NCBI GenBank assembly: GCA_014728185.1
Contig: WJMB01000071.1
Coordinates: 1-11,682 of the forward strand
Source: Candidatus Coatesiibacteriota bacterium
Lineage (GTDB): Bacteria; RBG-13-66-14
Length of the DNA stretch: 11,682 bases
Direction: 5' to 3'
This document shows, piece after piece, positions 7,243-11,682 of the stretch. The first letter of the stretch is position 1. Each line of letters starts with the position of its first letter. The position numbers and the translations under genes are program-made. The notes below the pieces were generated by a model. It ran no database searches, was not told the origin of the DNA, and saw nothing but the letters and a program-made list of their open reading frames with translations.

Positions 7243-7269
7243 AGGGACCCCGCCGGGGTCCCTTTTTTT
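7243..7269 (+). terminator. Intrinsic terminator of the cold-shock gene
   Basis: AGGGACCCC (7243-7251) pairs with GGGGTCCCT (7255-7263) across a three-base loop, followed by seven T (7263-7269). It lies 41 bp after the stop codon. This is the only textbook Rho-independent terminator in the window. Confidence 0.95.
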
Positions 7270-7672
7270 ATTTGGCATCACACACGCTCCCGGACCAGAT
7301 AGCTTCAACTCGAAACCCCGGCCCACCTCGTAAAAAGGCGGCTGATAGAAGGCGATGTCGAAGAAAGATAAGCCAGCAGCCTTATCGTCTCGGCGCTTAC
7401 TCGTCATATACACATGTCGTTAGCCTACTTGGGATCGATGCACCATCATCTAGGCCCACGAAGCCAAGCAGTTCCTTTTGGGCGCTGAGAAGCCAGAACG
7501 GGCATCACAGGAATGGGGCAACCCACTTGACCCGCCACAAACAGCTAATGCTAAGTGCCAACCTGCTTGCCCGCTAACTGCTGATAATTGAACGATTTTC
7601 AGTAACACCCTGGTCCGTGACAGTTAAGTGATCCCTTTTATTATTGAACAATGGTTCGCGGCTGAGCGATTC
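7270..7672. other. Intergenic region between convergent genes, no gene seen
   Basis: About 400 bp between the cold-shock terminator and the end of the 88-aa gene. Short open frames occur on both strands but none has a ribosome site or a recognisable motif. GATAAG (7367-7372)/CTTATC (7381-7386) could form a small hairpin. No clear terminator was found for the minus-strand gene ending at 7673. Confidence 0.5.
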
Positions 7673-7939
7673 CTAGGCCGGTGGTTTGAAAAGCAAACGA
7701 GCTCCCAGGCCTAGACACAGCCCCAGCGTCCCCAGCCCCAGGGCGTAGAGACTCATCGAGACCGCGATACCGAAGCGGCCGATCTCCTGGTAGTAGTACT
7801 CGGCCACCGTGGAGCCTCCCACGGAGCGCAGGTAGGTCAGCTCATCACCGGATTCGGCCAGTTGCGAGGCCGAAATGAAGAACAGGATGCAGGAGGCGAC
7901 CCCCAACAGCAGAACAAGGACTCCTAGAACCTTACGCAT
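7673..7939 (-). CDS. Small unknown membrane protein, 88 aa
   Basis: I do not recognise this protein. The start at 7939 (MRKVLGVLVL...) follows AGGAG in ACAGGAGAGACA; the upstream extension to 8059 has no ribosome site. Two membrane helices flank a short polar segment: residues about 4-24 (VLGVLVLLLGVASCILFFISA) and about 57-84 (FGIAVSMSLYALGLGTLGLCLGLG), with AESGDELTYLRSVGGSTVAEYYYQEIG between. The first helix contains VASC at 14-17, which fits a lipobox, but the hydrophobic run continues past the Cys, so a plain membrane helix is the likelier reading. The second half is Gly/Leu-rich. It stands alone and faces the cold-shock gene. Real gene likely; function unknown. Confidence 0.75.
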   Translation of the reverse strand: MRKVLGVLVLLLGVASCILFFISASQLAESGDELTYLRSVGGSTVAEYYYQEIGRFGIAVSMSLYALGLGTLGLCLGLGARLLFKPPA

Positions 7940-8283
7940 TGTCTCTCCTGTGTTTTTGCGACATTGTGGATGGTGGTCGGACAAAACCAGGGCGGATGTA
8001 TCGAGGTTCACCGAGCAGGCATTCGCTGTTTGGTGCGTCCGACTTTGACCCCGATACAATAATGCGCAGTCTTATTACTTGATAATAAAGCACTTATGAG
8101 TCGAGACGAAACCAGATGAGAGATCAATGCAAGCTGTTATGCATAGTAGCTTATCCACCGAGCACGCCCCTGGTAGCCGCCACTTTTTGGCTGCTCCTAA
8201 GTTAACAGGCACATCTGCTACTGCACGGGTATTATCAGCAGAATACAATCACAACCCGGTCCGAACAGGGTATACGATCCCTT
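7940..8283. other. Intergenic region left of the second mobile element
   Basis: About 340 bp holding the presumed promoter of the 88-aa gene (minus strand). The A+T-rich stretch at about 8055-8090 offers only a weak TTATCA/TATTGT pair in minus orientation with 18-bp spacing. A single near-match to a DnaA box (TTATCCACC, 8151-8159) is not enough for an origin. No credible open frame. Confidence 0.45.
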
Positions 8284-8623
8284 GGGCTATCACACGGCTT
8301 GGACAGGCAGATATCCCTATTAGCTTGATATATAGTGGCTTGTAGCTGTGCAAGTTGTCCCTGTTTGTGCGTTGCCTGGTGGCATAACCAGACGTGTTCA
8401 AAGCGGACGCTTCAAATAGAACGCTTGCTTCGGGAAGTCGCGACTCCTGATTTGCATCCCAGGTTGTATGAGACTAAACGCTTTCAAACAGAGGCTTTGG
8501 CAGATATGACAACTCTTTGGCTCGTCGAGCAAAAAGCCCTTCGTGAGGTGATTGTCGGCACTTCCTTTCTAAATGCCGCTCCTTTGCGTTTTCGACGTAG
8601 GTTCAGTTTCAGGTGATAATCCC
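8284..8623 (+). mobile_element. MITE-like element, diverged copy 2
   Basis: The second copy of the 2813-3175 element, same orientation, about 340 bp. Its right end shares an uninterrupted 34-bp identity with copy 1 (8590-8623 against 3142-3175). Other exact blocks, in the same order, are GCACTTCCTTTCTAAAT (8558-8574), GATTTGCATCC (8449-8459) and TGCCTGGTGGC (8373-8383). The left end GGGCTATCAC (8284-8293) is an imperfect inverted match to the intact right end GTGATAATCCC. No target duplication is recognisable (GATCCCTT left, TAAGATCA right), so this insertion is probably older or has decayed. It ends 107 bp before the -35 of the polA promoter. An open frame of 93 codons (8335-8616) crosses it but lacks a ribosome site and is not preserved in copy 1. 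Confidence 0.8.
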
Positions 8624-8730
8624 TAAGATCATTTACATTGCGGGGCCGCTTCGATACTCTCGTTTCAACCGTGACGCTCCTTCAGGGTACCGGTGGGGTA
8701 TGACCGGGGTGGTCGGTAAAGAAAGCCTGG

Positions 8731-8759
8731 TTAACCCCGTCGCCGCTGGGTGCTATAAT
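8731..8759 (+). promoter_or_regulatory. Sigma-70-type promoter of polA
   Basis: TTAACC (8731-8736) and a perfect TATAAT (8754-8759) are separated by 17 bp, with an extended -10 TG at 8751-8752. The predicted start near 8766 leaves a leader of about 26 nt before the polA ATG. Confidence 0.75.
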
Positions 8760-8791
8760 AACAAGGAACCCAAAGCCAACCGAGGAGAGCG

Positions 8792-11431
8792 ATGTCCGCC
8801 CCCCGCCTGCTGCTCGTCGACGGCTACTCCCTCATCTTCCGCACCTTCCACTCCATCAAGACCCCGATGCGCTCCGCCGACGGCGTCAACGTCGCCGCGC
8901 TCTACGGCGCCACCCGGGTGATGCTGGGCCTCATCCGCCGCCACCTCTTCGGCGATTCCGCCGCCGGCGACTACGCCGCTCGGCGCCGTGGGCATACCGG
9001 AGACCGCCTGGCCTTCGTCGTCGACGCCCCGGGCAAGAACTTTCGCCACGAATTATTCCCCGACTACAAGGCGCAGCGCCCACCCACCCCACCGGAGCTG
9101 CCGCCCCAGATGGACCGGTTGCGCGAGCTCTACCCGGCCCTGGGCTGGCCCGTGGTCGAGGAATCGGGCTACGAGGCCGACGACGTCATCGCCGCCCTGA
9201 CCCGTCGCGGCCGCGAGGCGGGTTACGAGGTGTTGATCTTCACCGGGGACAAGGACCTGATGCAGCTCATCGGTCCCGGGGTGCGGCACATCGCCCACGG
9301 ACGACGCGGCGAGGAGAGCCTGCGCGACGCCGAGTACGTCAGGGAGAAGTTCGGCGTCGCGCCGGAGCGGATGCGCGATCTGCTGGCTCTCACCGGCGAC
9401 ACCGTGGACAACCTGCCCGGCGTTCCCGGCGTGGGACCCAAGACGGCGGCCAAACTCCTCGACCAGTACGGCGACCTCGACGGCGTCATCGAGCACGCCG
9501 GCGAGGTCTCGGGCAAACTGGGCGAGCGGCTGCGCGAGAACATCGAGGCGGCCCGGCTGACCTGGAAGCTGGTCGGTCTCGATGAAGACGCCCCGGCTCC
9601 GGAGCTCGACGAACTGACCCTGGGCGAGCCAGCGACCGCCGCCGTAGAGAAGCTGCAGACGCTGCGCTTCGCCAGCATCCTGCGTGAGCTGGGACTGACC
9701 GAGCGCCGTGAGGTGAGCCTCAGTGTGGCCGAGAACGGCCCGCCGGAGGGCTTTGTCGACAAGGTCAAGGCCGCGGGCAAGCTGGGTCTGATCCCTCTGG
9801 GCGATTACCGCTCCGACCGTACTTATGAGCTGCGCGGCCTGCGCCTGGCCGCCGAGGAGAACGCCGAGATCGGCGTCCCCTGCGAAAACGGTCTCCCGGA
9901 CTGGGTCGGCGGACTGCTCGCCGACGACGAAATCACCGTCGTCGGCTACGATCTGAAGCCCCTCGCCGAGTCCCTGAAGAAGTACGAGGACCTGATGCTG
10001 GCCGGCTGGCTCCTCGAGGCCGACCGGCCGCCCCGGGGTCTGGCCGATTACTGCCGCCGCCACCTGGGCGAGACCCCGGACGAGAACTCGGGCGATCAGG
10101 CCGAGCTCTTCGACGCCCCCCGGGACGAAGCAGCCGGTCACGCCGCCGCCGCCCTGCGCCTTCGGCCGATCCTAGAAAAAAAACGCGCCGAGGCCGAGCT
10201 GGAACGGGTCTACCGCCAGATCGAGCTGCCCTTGATCCCTGTGCTGGCCGCCGTCGAGCGCCGCGGACTGCCCCTGGACACCGACCGCCTGGCCGAGCTC
10301 TCCGAAGAACTCCAGGCCGAGATGGAGAAACTCGAGGCCCAGGCCCACGAACTGGCCGGTCGCGAGTTCAACGTGGCCTCGCCCAAACAGGTCGGCGAGG
10401 TCCTCTTCGGCGAGCTAAACCTCCCCGGCGGACGCAAGACCAAAACCGGCTACTCGACGGCCTCCGACGTCCTCGAAGGACTGGCCGGGGAGCACGAGAT
10501 CGCCCGGGTGATCCTGGAGCACCGCCGACTGGCCAAGCTCGAGGGCACCTATGCCGCAAAACTGCCCCGCTCCGTGGCCGAAACCACCGGCCGCCTGCAC
10601 ACCACCCTGCACCAGGCCGCCGTCTCGACGGGCCGCCTCTCCTCCTCGGACCCCAACCTGCAGAATATCCCCATCCGCACCGAGACCGGCCGGCGAATCC
10701 GCGGGGCCTTCCGCGCCCCGGAGGGCCGCCGCCTGGTCAGCGCCGACTACTCGCAGATCGAGTTGCGCCTGCTGGCCCACGTCTCCGGCGAGACCCGGCT
10801 GATCGAGGCCTTCCGCTCCGGGGTCGACGTCCACGCCGCCACCGCCGCCACCCTCTTCGATATCAATACCGACGCCGTCACCTCGGAACAGCGCAACAGC
10901 GCCAAGATCGTCAACTATTCGCTGATCTACGGCAAGGGCGTCTACGGTCTGGCCCAGGACCTGGGCATCGAGCGCAACGAGGCCCGGGAGTTCATCGATA
11001 ACTATTTCAACAAGTATCCGGCGGTCAAGGAGTGGATGGAGCGGCACACCGAGCGCGTCCGCGTGCTGGGCTACACCGTGACCCTCTTCGGCCGCCGACG
11101 CCCCTTCGGCGAGATCAACTCTCCCAACCGCCGTACACGCGAGGCCGCCGAGCGCGCCGCCCTCAACGCCCCCCTCCAGGGCACCGCCGCCGACATCTGC
11201 AAGCTGGCCATGATCCGCGCCGAGCAGGCCCTGACCAAGTCCGACCTCAACGCCGACCTGCTGCTGCAGATCCACGACGAGCTCCTCGTCGAGGCGCCCG
11301 TGGACAAGGTCGACGAAGTCGGCGGGCTGCTGCGCGAGGCCATGGAAAAGGCCCACAAGGGCCTGATCAAGCTCAGTGTGCCATTGACCGTCGAGATCGG
11401 CTCCGGTGAGGATTGGCTCTCGGCGCACTGA
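8792..11431 (+). CDS. polA: DNA polymerase I
   Basis: Fills gaps and removes RNA primers in replication and repair. The start follows GAGGAG (MSAPRLLLVDG...). The 879-aa length lies between Taq (832) and E. coli (928). Residues 1-300 form the 5'-nuclease: D10, GYEADD (126-131), TGDKDL (151-156) and a TGDTVDNLPGVPGVGPKTA helix-hairpin-helix (201-219). An extra segment of roughly 14 residues (about 53-68) precedes LAFVVDAPGK. Residues about 320-465 occupy the 3'-5' exonuclease position but lack the metal-binding acids: no DxE ExoI motif, and ExoII reads GYDLKPL where E. coli has GQNLKYD, so proofreading is predicted absent. Residues 475-879 are the polymerase: motif A DYSQIELR (652-659, D652, steric-gate E657), O-helix RNSAKIVNYSLIYG (701-714) and motif C QIHDELLVE (826-834, D829). 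The O-helix has Tyr709 where E. coli has Phe762. Monocistronic, with its own promoter and a 3' hairpin. Confidence 0.98.
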   Translation: MSAPRLLLVDGYSLIFRTFHSIKTPMRSADGVNVAALYGATRVMLGLIRRHLFGDSAAGDYAARRRGHTGDRLAFVVDAPGKNFRHELFPDYKAQRPPTPPELPPQMDRLRELYPALGWPVVEESGYEADDVIAALTRRGREAGYEVLIFTGDKDLMQLIGPGVRHIAHGRRGEESLRDAEYVREKFGVAPERMRDLLALTGDTVDNLPGVPGVGPKTAAKLLDQYGDLDGVIEHAGEVSGKLGERLRENIEAARLTWKLVGLDEDAPAPELDELTLGEPATAAVEKLQTLRFASILRELGLTERREVSLSVAENGPPEGFVDKVKAAGKLGLIPLGDYRSDRTYELRGLRLAAEENAEIGVPCENGLPDWVGGLLADDEITVVGYDLKPLAESLKKYEDLMLAGWLLEADRPPRGLADYCRRHLGETPDENSGDQAELFDAPRDEAAGHAAAALRLRPILEKKRAEAELERVYRQIELPLIPVLAAVERRGLPLDTDRLAELSEELQAEMEKLEAQAHELAGREFNVASPKQVGEVLFGELNLPGGRKTKTGYSTASDVLEGLAGEHEIARVILEHRRLAKLEGTYAAKLPRSVAETTGRLHTTLHQAAVSTGRLSSSDPNLQNIPIRTETGRRIRGAFRAPEGRRLVSADYSQIELRLLAHVSGETRLIEAFRSGVDVHAATAATLFDINTDAVTSEQRNSAKIVNYSLIYGKGVYGLAQDLGIERNEAREFIDNYFNKYPAVKEWMERHTERVRVLGYTVTLFGRRRPFGEINSPNRRTREAAERAALNAPLQGTAADICKLAMIRAEQALTKSDLNADLLLQIHDELLVEAPVDKVDEVGGLLREAMEKAHKGLIKLSVPLTVEIGSGEDWLSAH

Positions 11432-11466
11432 GCGAGGCTCGTACCGCCTCGAACAAGAGAAACCAA

Positions 11467-11498
11467 GAAACGACCGGAAGCCGAACCCCGGTCGTTTC
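11467..11498 (+). terminator. Hairpin after polA, probable terminator
   Basis: GAAACGACCGG (11467-11477) pairs perfectly with CCGGTCGTTTC (11488-11498) across a 10-nt loop, 36 bp after the polA stop. The 11-bp stem is strong, but only a short mixed tail (GTTCAT) follows rather than a T-run, so termination may be incomplete or need a factor. Confidence 0.6.
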
Positions 11499-11544
11499 GT
11501 TCATAGGTCTTGAACCATCCGACTTCAATGCCCCAGGGCGCGCT

Positions 11545-11565
11545 GTATCGGCAGTGAAACGATAC
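11545..11565. promoter_or_regulatory. Possible activator site: GTATCG-N9-CGATAC
   Basis: A 6-bp dyad, GTATCG (11545-11550) and CGATAC (11560-11565), is centred about 70 bp upstream of the sigma-54 promoter's -24 element. Sigma-54 promoters require an upstream-bound AAA+ activator, and dyads in this range are typical sites. The link is by position only. Confidence 0.3.
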
Positions 11566-11617
11566 CCCGCGACCTTCGCCAAACCGATTCGCCCACAGCC
11601 CCCGCCCGGCCCGGCGT

Positions 11618-11633
11618 TGGCACGTTTCTTGCA
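11618..11633 (+). promoter_or_regulatory. Sigma-54 (RpoN) promoter reading out of the window
   Basis: TGGCACGTTTCTTGCA matches the -24/-12 consensus TGGCACG-N4-TTGCW at every defined position, with the essential GG and GC elements 10 bp apart. It is preceded by T, as in the extended consensus. The predicted start is near 11644 and transcription runs rightward. No start codon with a ribosome site is visible in the remaining 40 bp, so the controlled gene lies beyond the window. Confidence 0.8.
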
Positions 11634-11682
11634 GCAGGGCGGGGCGGCCGATTGGACAACCCAGCCCCGGACTCCGCAAGAA

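Noticed and set aside
7225..7413. 62-codon minus-strand frame with a protein-like stretch (FFDIAFYQPPFYEVGRGFE)
   Set aside because: No ribosome site, it runs through the terminator of the cold-shock gene, and no motif is recognised. A gene remnant is possible but unsupported.
7621..7650. AAGTGATCCCTTTTATT, and GGCATCACACACG near 7273, resembling the element's two ends
   Set aside because: Several mismatches or gaps, and no interior similarity between them; not enough to call a third copy.
8151..8159. DnaA-box-like TTATCCACC
   Set aside because: A single imperfect site with no cluster, no A+T-rich unwinding element and no dnaA or dnaN nearby.
2198..8791. tRNA or other structural RNA genes in the long gaps
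   Set aside because: No T-loop/acceptor combination or known RNA core was recognised; a covariance-model scan (tRNAscan-SE, Infernal/Rfam) would settle it.
9053..10141. Long minus-strand open frames across polA (also 10415-11428)
   Set aside because: Shadows of the polA codons; low-complexity composition and no ribosome sites.

Overview
The window is GC-rich bacterial chromosomal DNA. Its coding regions use strongly G/C-ending codons, while several intergenic stretches are clearly richer in A+T. There is no phage, CRISPR, rRNA or tRNA signature. The recognisable genes (formate--tetrahydrofolate ligase, a cold-shock-domain protein, DNA polymerase I) are widespread housekeeping genes and do not fix the phylum. 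The four remaining proteins are not recognisable, and intergenic regions are long (about 200-730 bp). This fits a poorly characterised lineage, but I do not assign a taxon.

Layout. (1) 30-2197, minus strand: a two-gene operon of unknown function, with stop and start codons overlapping by one base (216 aa, then 505 aa). (2) 2198-3398, non-coding: contains a 363-bp transposon-like element at 2813-3175 with perfect 11-bp terminal inverted repeats and an 8-bp target duplication. (3) 3399-4169, minus: an unrecognised membrane-anchored helical protein of 256 aa with an inverted repeat upstream. (4) 4582-6258, minus: fhs, formate--tetrahydrofolate ligase. (5) 6259-6986: a long divergent intergenic region with five perfect copies of a 13-bp tandem repeat, then the promoter and structured leader of a cold-shock gene. 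(6) 6987-7202, plus: the cold-shock protein, closed by a textbook intrinsic terminator. (7) 7673-7939, minus: an 88-aa membrane protein. (8) 8284-8623: a second, diverged copy of the mobile element. (9) 8792-11431, plus: polA, encoding a Pol I with a degenerate proofreading domain and a Tyr at the nucleotide-selectivity position of the O-helix, followed by a hairpin. (10) 11618-11633: a near-perfect sigma-54 promoter firing rightward out of the window.

The genes do not form one pathway. Each is its own transcription unit except the first pair. The most noteworthy items are the pair of MITE-like elements, the tandem repeat array between fhs and the cold-shock gene, the sigma-54 promoter at the right edge, the structured cold-shock leader, and the natural Tyr in Pol I. 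I see no convincing new defence or metabolic system; the unknown two-gene operon at the left is the best candidate for undescribed protein biology.
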